A stretch of 64,000 nucleotides of DNA from Aurifilum marmelostoma (lineage: Eukaryota > Ascomycota > Sordariomycetes > Diaporthales > Cryphonectriaceae), in assembly GCA_027559495.1 (NCBI GenBank), contig JAMXSV010000004.1:671001-735000 (forward strand), written 5' to 3'. Both the position numbers and the translations under genes were made by a program. Positions 1 through 10,589 of the stretch are shown here, piece by piece. Within the stretch, counting starts at the first letter, position 1. Each line of letters starts with the position of its first letter. The notes beneath the pieces were generated by a model, which did no database searches, had not been told where the DNA came from, and worked only from the letters and a program-made list of their open reading frames with translations.

Positions 1-1313
1 CCAGACCAGCACAGAACGCCTTTCGCCGTTGACACAGTCAAGAGAGCTGGGAGAGTCGATACCAGAGGCGCGACGACAGGATCTACAAGAAAAGCCAATT
101 GTAGCACCGTCGTTTGCAAGATCATGGCACCATCTGGTCGCAGGAGCGTAAGGCACATCACACCACACCCAGCCCAGCCCAGCCCAGTTCCCCTCCTTGG
201 ACCCTGATGGACATCGGATCTGATCTGTTTCTTCGCAATATGAGATATACAGTGTCGGTGGGATGACAGCCGCGACCCTTACCGCGCCCCTCGACGTCCT
301 CAAGACCCGCCTCCAGTCCGATTTCTACCAGGCACAGCTGCGAGCATCCCGCGCCGCCCACGCCCATGTCCACATGAACCCGCTGCGCGCATCTGTGTTC
401 CACCTCACAGAGACGCTGCAGATCCTCGGCGCCGTTCAGAAGCAGGAGGGCTGGCGCGCGCTCTTCAAGGGTCTGGGCCCTAATCTGGTCGGCGTCATAC
501 CTGCGCGGTCCATCAACTTTTACGTCTACGGCAATGGCAAGCTCTGGATATCCGAGTATCTGAATGGTGGTCGCGAGGCTGCCTGGGTGCACCTGAGCGC
601 GGGCATGGCGGCGGGTATTGCCACGAGCACGGCCACGAACCCCATCTGGCTCGTCAAGACCCGGCTCCAGCTCGACAAGAACGTCGCCGAGCGCGTCGGC
701 CACGCCGCCGCCAGGCAGTATAAGAACAGCATGGACTGTATACGGCAGGTCTTCCGGGACGAGGGCTTCCGCGGTTTTTTCAAGGGCATGAGCGCGAGCT
801 ACCTTGGTGCCTCCGAGTCCACCCTGCAGTGGGTGCTATACGAGCAGATGAAGAAGTCGCTGCGGCACAGGGAGGAGCGCATAGCCGCAAGCGGCCGCGA
901 AAAGACCTGGTGGGACACCACTGTCGACCACACGGGCAAGGCTGGCGCGGCGGGCGGCGCAAAGCTGATCGCCGCCATCCTGGCCTACCCGCATGAGGTG
1001 GGTTTGCCCCTTCCTCTCTCACACACACACTCACACACACCAGGGCCACGTTGTTTTGAGTTAGTAGCTGACGCCGTCTTCTTCTTGGTGTGTTCTCTAG
1101 GTTGCGAGGACAAGATTACGACAGGCGCCCCTGGCAGACGGGCGTTTAAAATACACGGGCCTGGTCCAATGTTTCAAGCTCGTATGGAAGGAGGAGGGTC
1201 TGGTCGGCCTGTACGGCGGACTGACGCCTCACCTGCTGCGGACGGTGCCCAGTGCTGCCATCATGTTTGGTATGTACGAGGTCATACTTCGACTCTTTGA
1301 CAGCCCATCGTGA
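1..1313 (+). CDS. rim2: Rim2-type mitochondrial pyrimidine nucleotide carrier, 5' partial
   Basis: Exons are 1..147 (open to the window edge, true start outside), 253..997 and 1101..1313. Introns are 148..252 (GTAAGG...CAG) and 998..1100 (GTGGGT...TAG), and splicing keeps one frame to the TGA. The product has the three-fold repeat of the SLC25 family: the signatures PLDVLKTRLQ, PIWLVKTRLQ and PHEVARTRLR each open a repeat. The run HLVAG..GGMTAATLTAPLDV and the LQSDFYQ that follows are typical of the Rim2/SLC25A33/36 branch, which exchanges pyrimidine (deoxy)nucleotides across the inner mitochondrial membrane and supports mtDNA maintenance. The visible part is about 368 residues and the C-terminus is complete. 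The uninterrupted reading through the second intron is only intron read-through. The family assignment is firm; substrate is inferred from the subfamily. Confidence 0.9.
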
Positions 1314-2840
1314 GACAAACGGGGACAACATCATCACAGGAAGCCACAGCACAGCTACCTGGCGCGAGGGGACGTCGACGACGGAGGCGCCAGCCTACCG
1401 GGTGACTGTAACATGACACGCGACGGGGGTGCGATAGGGCATCTTTCTTGAGGACCTGCTCTACGGCGGCGTTTTATTTTTCCAAAGAAAAGAAATGGAC
1501 CTCTTCACTCTGGACACATCTGGGAACGGTGCTAGGCTGTACTTGTAGGATAGAGAACATACCATAGACTGGGACACCTTGTATCTTGGTCAGGAGCCTT
1601 GGGGGGGGAAAAAGACTACCTACAAGGCGTTCGAGGGGGCAGGAAAATGAATAACATGTAGGTACAAGAGCGGACATTTACGAAGAGTTCATTCGGATCA
1701 TTTCCGTTTGAAATGTGTCGATAGGATATGTGGACTGGTGTCAACTTCTCAAATTCGATACGCGCATCCACGCCCTAGACGTATATATCAATATACACAA
1801 CACACCATTCTCAGTCATTGATCCTTTTTGTATATGATATTGGACGCGTTGTCAATTGGCCGACGTGACGAGCCGTGCATGACACACCAACCAGGCAGCA
1901 AAGGGGATTGAGAGGATGAAGATGGGCCAAGCAAAGTCCAATAAAATCGACTTCTACCACTACCAACAGCAATGACCTTCTTGATAGCGCCTAGAAGATA
2001 CTAATATATACTTGATAGTCGAAACCTTCTTTTCTAAAAAGTTTCCTAGCTTTTTGCAAATATTTGCCAGGTATTTGGCCCCCCCTGCCTTTGTGGCAGC
2101 CTGCTCAAGTATCCGACTACCATCCCCGGACGCTCGTCGTTCTTCGTTCGAGCATCAGGCGTTCGACTCGACGAATCTCAACGACGCATACTCAAAAAAC
2201 AAAATAAAAAATTATTCATCTCAAGATCTATTCTAGGAGGGTTCCAGACCTTAACAGCAGTGAATAATCAAAAGGCGATCTCATATCGGCGCGCGGCTGC
2301 ACTACTGCTATCCGGCATCAACGAGCAGCCAGTTCCCTCGTCGCAGACACTTCCCACGCGCAAGGCTCTCGATTCAATTACTTACGAAGAGAGATCCTAT
2401 CGAAGAACCCTCAATCGATTCAAAATAAGCGCACCTGGTTATATTAAATTTACAATTTCTGCTATTAATAATTAGATATATATAAGAAGGCATTACTCTA
2501 GATATACTGCAATATTGCGGGATCAGAGACCTAGGATATAGAAGAAGAGGGACGGTAGCTTTGAAGCACTAAAAGCTAACGTAGCTCCTCTTATCGCGAG
2601 AATTCGAGCTAGGAGAGAGGCTTCTATTTTATAGTAGGAATAAGAGGTCTAAGATATAATACCAAATGTCTCTTATATCTAGCAGTAAGATAGTAATTAT
2701 ATACTCTATCCGTCCATATGCCTTTTAGAAGACCCTAGATTAGGACAGAGTGCAGTTATCCTATTTAACTAGATCTTTACTTGGTAATTATTTGGACAGG
2801 ATGTCAAAATAACATTAATAACAATGACAACTTGATAGTC
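1314..2840. other. Spacer with AT-rich, RIP-like relic (about 1970-2850)
   Basis: The first 650 bases downstream of the carrier are ordinary spacer and presumably its 3' UTR. From about 1970 the composition turns AT-rich, with many TA dinucleotides and stops in all frames. Two short open frames survive (2012..2236 and 2260..2475), without a recognisable domain. This is what a repeat-induced-point-mutated transposon remnant looks like, but no terminal repeats or transposase motif could be identified by eye, so the element type is unknown. Confidence 0.45.
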
Positions 2841-2855
2841 AAAAAAAGAAAAAAA
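2841..2855 (-). terminator. Pol III terminator of tRNA-Gly
   Basis: Read on the minus strand, two runs of seven T separated by one base begin 26 nt after the tRNA 3' end. Runs of four or more T terminate RNA polymerase III. Confidence 0.6.
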
Positions 2856-2881
2856 GAGTTGCAATGAACTGCAAAAGGAAC

Positions 2882-2952
2882 TGCGCAAACCCGGAATCGA
2901 ACCGGGGGCCCATCGATGGCAACGATGGATTTTACCACTAAACCATTTGCGC
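2882..2952 (-). tRNA. tRNA-Gly (anticodon GCC)
   Basis: A 71-nt cloverleaf can be drawn on the minus strand: a perfect 7-bp acceptor stem (GCGCAAA with TTTGCGC) followed by discriminator A, an A box reading TGGTTTAGTGG, an anticodon stem CATCG/CGATG with loop TTGCCAT (anticodon GCC), and a T arm with the B box GGTTCGATTCC. There is no intron. It decodes GGC/GGU glycine codons. It lies directly beside the AT-rich relic. Confidence 0.95.
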
Positions 2953-3848
2953 GGTCAAGTCCTTGATGAAAGCAGGGGTTTGAATCACATTACATATAGC
3001 CATACCCCACCCATTATCACCAGTGATTCTCATGAACGCTGCGGATGGCTATGCGCAATATCTGGGACAACTTCTGGCCAGTCTCAATTTATTTTCCCAC
3101 CCAGATATGTAGTTTGGTATCTACCCATTGGCTTGAGCTTGCGACAATCGATGGTCACATGGTCCTGAGCTGTTGCAGCCGACCTCCCAAAGAATTGGCC
3201 AGAGCACACAGGTCACATGTTCCTTTTGTATAGAATGGTCACTACAGTGTTCATAAATGTGCTTCGCATCACCATGCAATGTTGGCCCAATCAGCGCTGC
3301 TCTGTTATATAAGTGGAGTTATGGAAAAATATGTATCAAAGAAAAGCTGTCCGAATAGATACCATCCATGATAGATACTCTCGTCGCCCTTACCTAACAT
3401 CAAACATCCGCCAGCATGGTTGAGGTGTGGTATTCGCAGTACGAAATTGTGAATACACCAAGAAAAATAGAAAGACAAAGCAACAATTCTGAGACAATCC
3501 AATCTGGTGCCGCCCCATTGACTTTTTACTTCTTCTGAAGGGCTTCTTGACAATCCACAGCTCTTCCCCCTGCCCTTCAGCTCAAACGTCCGCTATGATA
3601 CCACCGCAAGAATGCTTGCCCAATCCCTTCATCATGACGACTTAGACGCGTGGGTCCTGTAGATCCTGGCCCTCAGCATTCGCAAGCCTGTTCAGGGCCG
3701 CGCTCTCCGCCCAGCCCCTTGGAGGTCGCTTGCGCAGCTTCCGACGTTGGAGTTGAGTACGCTGGTGCTGGTGATGGTGTTGCCGGGCTGCGGAAGAGGC
3801 CGAGCTGGAAAGAGACCCTGCAAACAAATGCACGAATGTCCGTGAGGG
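2953..3848. other. Spacer between tRNA-Gly and SNX3
   Basis: About 900 bases without a supportable gene. The part from roughly 3640 to 3848 probably holds the 3' UTR of the minus-strand SNX3 gene. The short open frames here show no motif and no coding-like composition. Confidence 0.5.
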
Positions 3849-4826
3849 TCACCACGCGTTACGGTCCCAGTTCGGATCTTTCAAATGCGCTTCATCAGCT
3901 GATGTGTCCATAGCAACGACGACGGATGGTTGTTTGTAGGGAGAAGGATGGGGGGAACCAGAGAAAGAGCGCTCTTCTGTATTCCCTCTCTCGGTGTGTC
4001 CACGCGACAACGGAGATAACACTGCTCTATGCAGCCCAAGCTGGTATCCAGAGAAGAGGCACAAGCCGGAAAGAAGGGTCCAAAGAAATTTTTTTAAAAA
4101 AAAAAAAACATAAAAGAGCGCACCTTGTACGAAAGCTGCCAGCACCTTGCTTCCCGTCTGCAGCAGGGGGTGTCCGACCACGATCTTGAGGAACTTCTCC
4201 AGCCCCTGTCTCCTGCCTTCGATGACGTCGTCGCTGAAGCGGTTCGTGAACACCTTGCCAGGTAGCGGGGGGAATATTGACGCGGGCGCTCTCGCGCTCG
4301 AGGATGTCGCGAAAGTATTCAAAATCCGAGTACCGACGGCGGACAGTCGACTGTCGCAGCTTGAAGGCGGGGATGTTGGTGCGGCAGACAATCTCGTAGT
4401 CGGTGTACATATGACGGCCGATGCCGTGCGTTCGCGGATTACGGACCTATAGTTTAGATTGCGCGCCGAGCTATCAGCCTTTCTCTCTTCGTCTCTCTCT
4501 TGCGCGCGGGGGCACTCTTTTTTCTCTCCCTCTCTTTTGCGTCTTTCCCGATGGTTCTGGTGGGAGCGAGAACCCACCTCGATCTCCAAAAAGTTCTCGG
4601 GCGGCCCGTAGATCTCGTCAAACGATTGCTGTCGCGTGTCCGGCAGACTCGACATGGACTGCATCACGGGCCTGGGGAACCTCGACGACGCCGGCGACGA
4701 CGCCGCGCTGCCGCTGCTCAAGCCTGCCGAAGGCAAGGGGGACTTGGGTGGGAGCCCAGCGCTCGCGCCCTGGGCGCCCCCATTCTCGGGATTGGAAGCC
4801 GTTTTGGCGGTGTTGGGGGGGGACAC
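3849..4826 (-). CDS. snx3: Sorting nexin SNX3/Grd19 (PX domain), with a +1 frame break
   Basis: Exons, minus strand: 4826..4578, 4446..4124 and 3877..3849. Introns are 4577..4447 (GTGGGT...TAG) and 4123..3878 (GTGCGC...AAG). The product is a PX-domain protein of about 199 residues that binds PtdIns3P on endosomes and works with retromer in recycling to the Golgi. Visible hallmarks are FDEIYGPPENFLEIEVRNP at the domain start, the RRRYSDFEYFRDILERES lipid-binding helix, PPLPGKVFTNRFSDD, GHPLLQTGSKVLAAFVQ, and the conserved terminus DPNWDRNAW. The first ~55 residues are a low-complexity S/P/A extension; a start at an inner Met is possible. Inside exon 2 the frame breaks at six G (plus strand 4267..4272); five would restore the conserved reading. 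Identity is firm; whether the break is real or an assembly error is open. Confidence 0.9.
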   Translation of the reverse strand: MSPPNTAKTASNPENGGAQGASAGLPPKSPLPSAGLSSGSAASSPASSRFPRPVMQSMSSLPDTRQQSFDEIYGPPENFLEIEVGSRSHQNHRERRKREGEKKECPRAQERDEERKADSSARNLNYRSVIRERTASAVICTPTTRLSAAPTSPPSSCDSRLSAVGTRILNTFATSSSARAPASIFPPLPGKVFTNRFSDDVIEGRRQGLEKFLKIVVGHPLLQTGSKVLAAFVQGALFYVFFFLKKFLWTLLSGLCLFSGYQLGLHRAVLSPLSRGHTERGNTEERSFSGSPHPSPYKQPSVVVAMDTSADEAHLKDPNWDRNAW

Positions 4827-5992
4827 AGTTGGCTGATTGCGACGTTCAGAGGCGGGGTCGGTCCAGCACTTGCGAGGAGCGCAGGACCCGGAGACAAAAG
4901 AGTGTAAACAGCCGTTGGCCGTGCAAGGTGGAATCAGGGATGAGAATAGGGAAGAGGACGAGATAGTCGTGCTCTATAGGTAGAGTACTGTTGTGCTGTC
5001 CTGCTATCAAGGGAAAGGAACCAGGAAATGGTTGGTAGCGATCGAGGGGGAGGGGGGAGGTGCTATGTCAGGCGCACGCCGCGGAATAACGAATTAGAGG
5101 TGGATGCTACTGTGCCTTGGATGGAGGGCCACTCACTGTACAGTGATGTAGTGCTAAGCCTGGCGTGGGGCTTAGGGCGAGCAGGCGGGGATTCCACCTG
5201 GGGGGGGGGGTGGGTCCCGCACTTAGGGGGCATCTACTGTACTACATATAGTTCGTGTAGTGGCTCAATGTGTGTACTTGATCTTGGCACTTGGCCTCGT
5301 AATTCTGAGCTCTGAACCTAGGGATCTCTTCTATCTTTATTTTTATCTCTATATAGCAAATCTGCTCTCGTATAACATCTTTTCTCCAATCTCTACTGTA
5401 AATCGCTATGTTCTCTATGAATTGATACAAGCAGGGTTCGTTGAGTTTGGGGGGGGGTGGTCGTACATAGGAAACCACTCACGAGGTAAGGTGATCATGT
5501 ACGACATGTACCGCCGTCTACTTTCTGGAAGGAAGATTAAACATACAAAAGCTTCAAGAGTAGATCTCTGCCGGAGGGGCGCTGGAGTGTGAACACAGGT
5601 AACATAGCTGGGCCTGTCGTCGGACACAATTTTGGACCAGATATCGCTTGCGGAACTGCACTCTCTGGCAGCGTCTCACACAACGTCCACATTGAGACAG
5701 AGGCAGTAGTAGATGCGACGACAATCTATCATTTATTGGTTGGTATATAAGCCTTGACTCGTCGAGAAACAATGAACCGTTCAAAATTCCTTACCTACGC
5801 CTTGGACATCTGCCTCCCTTTTTCATCTTCCTTCCCTTTATGTGGTCAGTCTGACCCGTACTTCCAAGTGCTGCTGCTAGCCTACTGGAGGCGTCCTCTC
5901 GGCCCTGTCTGCCCAGTAATTATGCGTACATTATGACAGCTTTCCGTCTTCTCCCTAGTCGGTCATGGACATGGCCGTGGGATGAGCGGCGT
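4827..5992. other. Spacer between SNX3 and SF3A1
   Basis: About 1.2 kb holding the SNX3 promoter and the SF3A1 3' UTR. A run of ten G lies near 5201..5210. Open frames such as 5260..5592 show no domain and are not called. Confidence 0.5.
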
Positions 5993-7624
5993 TCATTTCT
6001 TCTCAGACGCAAATTTCTGATGAATGGCTCGAATTTGGTCCTCGACACTCACTGCCTGCTGCTGGATCCCGGGACTTGGGCCGTGGCTGTTGCTGTTGTT
6101 CTCCTGCGGCCCGTCGACAGGGTTGACGGCAATCTTCTTGCGACGGGCTGCCTCTTCCTCATTCACAGGCATTCCAGCATCGTCAAACACATCGTTGCGC
6201 TGGCTGGCAAAGCGCTTGAGGTTGTTTGCCACGTCTGATGTCGACAGGTTTGTCGTGGCATAGCGTGACTCCGCCTTTGCCTTCTGTTCCTTCCACCTGG
6301 GGTCCAGCAGCTCGATGCGCATGTGTTCCTGAAGCTCGACTATGGGTACCTGCTGGTTGCAGTTCGGGCAGATCGCCATCTGCTGGCCTGCCTTGTTCCG
6401 ACCGGATGCTCTTGGCACCGGCGCATCGCGGATTTTGACGGGCCCGGCGCCTCCTCTGGCCTCGGCTTGAGCCTGCTTCATCCGCGCCCGGGCCTGTTCC
6501 CGCTCTGCGATAGCCTGTGCTTCTTCGTCCTCTGTAGTGCTTCCTCGCCCAGCGTCTTGGGGTGGAGGCGGCGGCGGCGTAGACACATGCTCAGGCGGTG
6601 CGTCACCTGGTGGTTGTGGTGTCGGCGCAGGGGCCGGGTGAACCGGAAGGGTCTGTTGCGCGGCCGGTAGCGGGCCGTCGTCGTAGGGCATGGTCTCCTC
6701 CAGGCGAAGGTTGGAACTGATGGCTACTCTGTTCTTGTCCTCCAGCGAGGCGTACTGCAGGTCGTTGAGCGTCGTCGGGGGCGGTAGGTCAGCCTGATCA
6801 TCAAACTCGGTGAACAAGATGGTCTCGACCACCACGAAATCATTCCAGTCGATGCGCGCAAATTCCAGCTTCTGCTCCTCCTCTTCCTCCTGCATCCGGA
6901 TCCTCTCTGCTTCCTGGTATCGCGCCCACTCAGCCCTCTGCTTGGCGCGCGCAAGCACGTGATACCTGTCGTCTACATCCTTCTGCAGCGCCTCCATGCG
7001 CTCCTGCTGGGCCTTTGTACCTTCTCCTATCCCGGCCTCCCGCAGCAGTATAGAGTATTGATCGACCATGTGCTGGAAGTAGTTGTGGAAGGTGTGGTTC
7101 TGGACGAGAAACTGGAATTGGGGGTTGCCGGCCTCCCTCTGCGCCAGAGTCGTCATGAACGGCCGGCCGTTCCTCGCTACGAACAGCGCCGTGAGCCGCA
7201 GGATCTCGAGATCCTTTTGGTTGATGCGCGGCATGCGTGCCGAGAAATGAAAGTCGGGGGGTTGCGGCGGACCCTTGGGTTCATCCTCTGCAGGCAACGC
7301 CTTGCTTTCCCCAGGCTGTTGGGCGGCGGTGGTGGTAGCGACGTGCCCGTCCAGGTATTCCTGTCTGCGCCATAAGTAGTAGGCATAATATGGTTCGGAT
7401 TCACCCAGCATGAAGCTGAACTTGGGGTTATTGGCTTGGCTCTCGCGGATCCGCTCCTCAAAGTTGAGTCCACGGCGGCTTATGAAGCTGGCAGTCTTCT
7501 CGATGGCCTCACGGATCTCGCCAGGCGGAGGGATGACGAGACCAGGGGGCGGCTTGAACTTATCAAGCTCGCCATTCGTTGTCGCTACTGCTGGCGAGCC
7601 AGCATCGCCATTGGGTGTCGCCAT
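5993..7624 (-). CDS. prp21: Splicing factor 3A subunit 1 (Prp21/SF3A1), SURP protein
   Basis: A single-exon, 543-residue protein; the ATG at 7624 is followed directly by the conserved N-terminal part. It carries two SURP modules (roughly residues 36-90 and 135-190; the first includes NPKFSFMLGESEPYYAYYLW, the second NPQFQFLVQNHTFHNYFQHM). These follow the pattern that binds Prp11/SF3A2 and SF1. A charged, coiled-coil-like stretch follows, then the PRP21-like segment (WNDFVVVETILF) and a CPNC motif with the ELLDPRWKEQK block near residues 410-450. The protein belongs to the SF3a complex of the U2 snRNP and helps branch-site recognition in the nucleus. The ubiquitin-like domain that ends animal SF3A1 is absent and the protein stops at residue 543. 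It faces LYS9 across a 687-bp divergent spacer. Confidence 0.93.
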   Translation of the reverse strand: MATPNGDAGSPAVATTNGELDKFKPPPGLVIPPPGEIREAIEKTASFISRRGLNFEERIRESQANNPKFSFMLGESEPYYAYYLWRRQEYLDGHVATTTAAQQPGESKALPAEDEPKGPPQPPDFHFSARMPRINQKDLEILRLTALFVARNGRPFMTTLAQREAGNPQFQFLVQNHTFHNYFQHMVDQYSILLREAGIGEGTKAQQERMEALQKDVDDRYHVLARAKQRAEWARYQEAERIRMQEEEEEQKLEFARIDWNDFVVVETILFTEFDDQADLPPPTTLNDLQYASLEDKNRVAISSNLRLEETMPYDDGPLPAAQQTLPVHPAPAPTPQPPGDAPPEHVSTPPPPPPQDAGRGSTTEDEEAQAIAEREQARARMKQAQAEARGGAGPVKIRDAPVPRASGRNKAGQQMAICPNCNQQVPIVELQEHMRIELLDPRWKEQKAKAESRYATTNLSTSDVANNLKRFASQRNDVFDDAGMPVNEEEAARRKKIAVNPVDGPQENNSNSHGPSPGIQQQAVSVEDQIRAIHQKFASEKK

Positions 7625-8311
7625 GCCTCAAGGCTTGCTATAAGGTGGCAGGTAGGATGAGGGGCGAGAGGTCGACCTGAGAGCCACGGGACACATGGGG
7701 GGAGAGAGTGCTGCCGTTGGGATCTAGCGGAAGCGCCCCAGCTGAAAGTTCGCGACACAAAGTATGGACGTGTTTTTTGGTCGTGCAGGGGGATTGGGTA
7801 CCGGCAGGCAGCGCAAGTGTAAAGCTTGGCAGCACCGTCCAAGGCTCACACCGTGACACTGTGCCCCTCAAATGCACTTACCATAAATGGTGCCTTACGT
7901 ATGCGCTTTGAGGAGCACTGTCCTGTTATTTGCGGCCAAAAAATTGACTTGTCAATAAAGTATTATCATCAACCTTCTGCTTAGGATATAAGGGTTTATA
8001 AATGCTAAGAAGCCAATGTTGCATCTGCTTGTCCGCCGGGCGCTGGGAATAAGTATGTAGCACTGCATAAGGGACTATGGCACATACGTAGTTGGCGATG
8101 CGATGCTGACTCATCGGACCTGGAAGAATACATGCCCGAACTTGGTAACAAGCTATACTGGCCGACATCGGCTACGAGAGTACCCCTCCAAGATAGCAGT
8201 ACAGTAAAACTTTCAAACTTAGGCCTGGACAGCTTCGATTCAGAAAGACGCTGCAACAACCAACACACTGCAGCATATCTCAGTTTCGCCACCGTAAAAA
8301 AGTTACTCATC
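7625..8311. promoter_or_regulatory. Divergent promoter region of SF3A1 and LYS9
   Basis: This 687-bp gap separates the start codons of two divergently transcribed genes and must contain both core promoters. No clear TATA box or Gcn4-type element could be assigned by eye; the role is inferred from position. Confidence 0.5.
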
Positions 8312-10589
8312 ATGGCGTCCCACAAGTAAGACAAGTCAATCGCTCAGTCAAACATCAATCATCCTGCTGCTTTGAGAGGACTCACACGCTGACGGTGTAT
8401 ATACTTTACTTCTACAGGGTGTTGATGCTCGGCGCTGGTTTCGTCACCAGACCTACCCTCGATATCCTCTCCGAGTCAGGCATTCCCGTCACTGTCGGTA
8501 TGGCACTCTCTTGCTCCCATCCCAAGAGTCAAGCTCATTGCGTTGCGATCGATCAATTGACGCTTCCTGCACAGCCTGCAGAACCCTTGAGTCCGCCAAG
8601 TCGCTCTCTGCTGGCGTCAAGAACGCCACTCCCATCTCCCTTGACGTGACCAACGATCAGGCTCTGGATGCCGAGCTCGCCAAGCACGACCTCGTCATCA
8701 GCCTGATCCCCTACACCTTCCATGCTACCGTCATCAAGTCTGCTATCCGCCAGAAGAAGCATGTTGTCACTACGAGCTATGTCTCGCCTGCTATGCTCGA
8801 GCTCGACCAGCAGTGCAAGGATGCCGGCATCACCGTCATGAACGAGATTGGTCTGGGTAAGTCTCATATCTTCCCCGAGAACTCCCGTTGCCAACCAACA
8901 ACTAACTCCCTCTATAGACCCGGGTATCGACCACCTGTGTAAGGATCCTCCGAAAAGAGCAATATGAAACCGATGTGTCGAGTACATGACACTAACATTG
9001 TTACTTCCCAGACGCTGTCAAGACCATCGAGGAAGTCCACAAGGAGGGCGGAAAGATCAACTCCTTTTTGTCGTACTGTGGAGGTCTCCCAGCCCCAGAG
9101 AACTCTGGAAACCCATTGGGATACAAGTTCTCATGGTAAGATATCCACAAGGTTCTGGCATACTTGTTGCGCCGTATTTTCCAACGTCTTGAGCACCATA
9201 TTCTGACACAGCATGCTTATGTAGGTCCCCTCGCGGTGTCCTTCTCGCCCTGCGAAATGCGGCTAGCTTTTACCGCGATGGCAAGGTCGTCAACGTCGCA
9301 GGCCCAGGTGAGAAACCCACACGCTCGGTCCACGCTCTATATATCACCATGAGCGTGGTCCAACTTTGGCAGGAAAGGACCACAGGCTAACATGTGCACT
9401 CAACAAAGATCTGATGGCTACCGCTAAGCCATACCGCATCTACCCAGGTCAGCGACCTCATGCTCTCTTCCTTTGTTCCGTGAGACTAATATGTCAAATG
9501 TCGTAGGATACAACCTTGTCGCGTATCCCAACAGAGACTCGACCCCGTACAAGGAGCGCTATAACATCCCAGAGGCCCAGACTATCATCAGGTATTATTA
9601 CTCATCTTGAGATCGGGTGCTGGACGCTTGAACCGAGTATTGACTATAAGTCTAGGGGTACTCTGCGCTACGCCGGCTTCCCAGAATTCGTCAAGGTCCT
9701 CGTCGATATCGGCTTCCTCGACGATACCGACCGAGCCTCCTGCAAGGAGCCTAAGCCTTGGAAGGAGGTTACACAGGATGTTCTTGCCGCTTCATCGTCG
9801 GATGAGGCCGAGCTGATCAAGGCCATCTCCGCTAAGAGCACTTTCCAGGACGATGAGCAGAAGGATCATATCCTGGCCGGCATGAGATGGCTTGGCATGT
9901 TCTCGTCACAGAAGGTAAAGTCGCCATCAAATATCTCTGCGGTCTTGTCTAGCCCGAGCCTGCGTCAGCATGGTGCAGGCATATACTGGACATAGAGCGT
10001 ATCAGGTTCGGCAGATGTTCACTGACACCATGTCTCTTTCCAGACCACTCCCCGAGGAAATCCCCTGGATACTCTCTGCGCCACCCTCGAGCAGAAGATG
10101 CAGTTCGGCGAGGGAGAGCGGGATCTTGTTATGTAAGTGTCGGTTGTCAAAGGCTTGCATCCCCATGGACAGGATGCTGACACACAGTGTAGTCTTCAGC
10201 ACAAGTTCGAGGTTGAGTTGAAGGATGGCAGCAAGCAGACCCGACTGTCCACCCTCTGCGAGTACGGCAGTACTGAGGCCGGTGGTTACTCAGCAATGGC
10301 CAAGCTCGGTGAGCATTCGCCCCCATGATTGTGAATGTGGGCGCGTGTTAAGCTAACTGGATCCAGTCGGTGTTCCATGCGCGGTCGCCGTCAAGCAGGT
10401 TCTGGATGGTACTCTGTCCGAAAAGGGCGTTCTCGCTCCAATGAACAGCAAGATCAACGATCCTCTGATCAAGGAGCTCAAGGAGGTGAGTTGAAACCCA
10501 CTGAAAAACAATGCACGGGGTTCATTAGCTAATATATCTCTCTCTTCTAGAAGTACGGAATCACCTGCAAGGAGGAGATCGTCGCCTAA
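8312..10589 (+). CDS. lys9: Saccharopine dehydrogenase (NADP+, L-glutamate-forming)
   Basis: Thirteen exons: 8312..8325, 8418..8497, 8575..8856, 8918..8938, 9012..9135, 9225..9307, 9409..9447, 9507..9591, 9656..9914, 10044..10132, 10193..10308, 10367..10485 and 10551..10589. They sum to 1350 nt (449 residues), the usual size for Lys9. All introns are GT-AG and short. The enzyme condenses aminoadipate semialdehyde with glutamate to saccharopine, the penultimate step of the fungal aminoadipate route to lysine, in the cytosol. The Rossmann motif VLMLGAGFVTRP sits at residues 6-17. Further conserved blocks are SLIPYTFHATVIKSAI, the segment GLDPGIDHLYAVKTI split over three exons, SYCGGLPAPENSGNPLGYKFSW and YRIYPGYNLVAYPNRDS. 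Exon 4 is only 21 nt. The start gives a 14-nt first exon reading MASHK, typical of the family. Confidence 0.95.

Noticed and set aside
263..1300. Uninterrupted 345-codon reading of the carrier
   Set aside because: It reads through the second intron and ends out of frame; the spliced version restores PHEVARTRLR and the conserved C-terminus.
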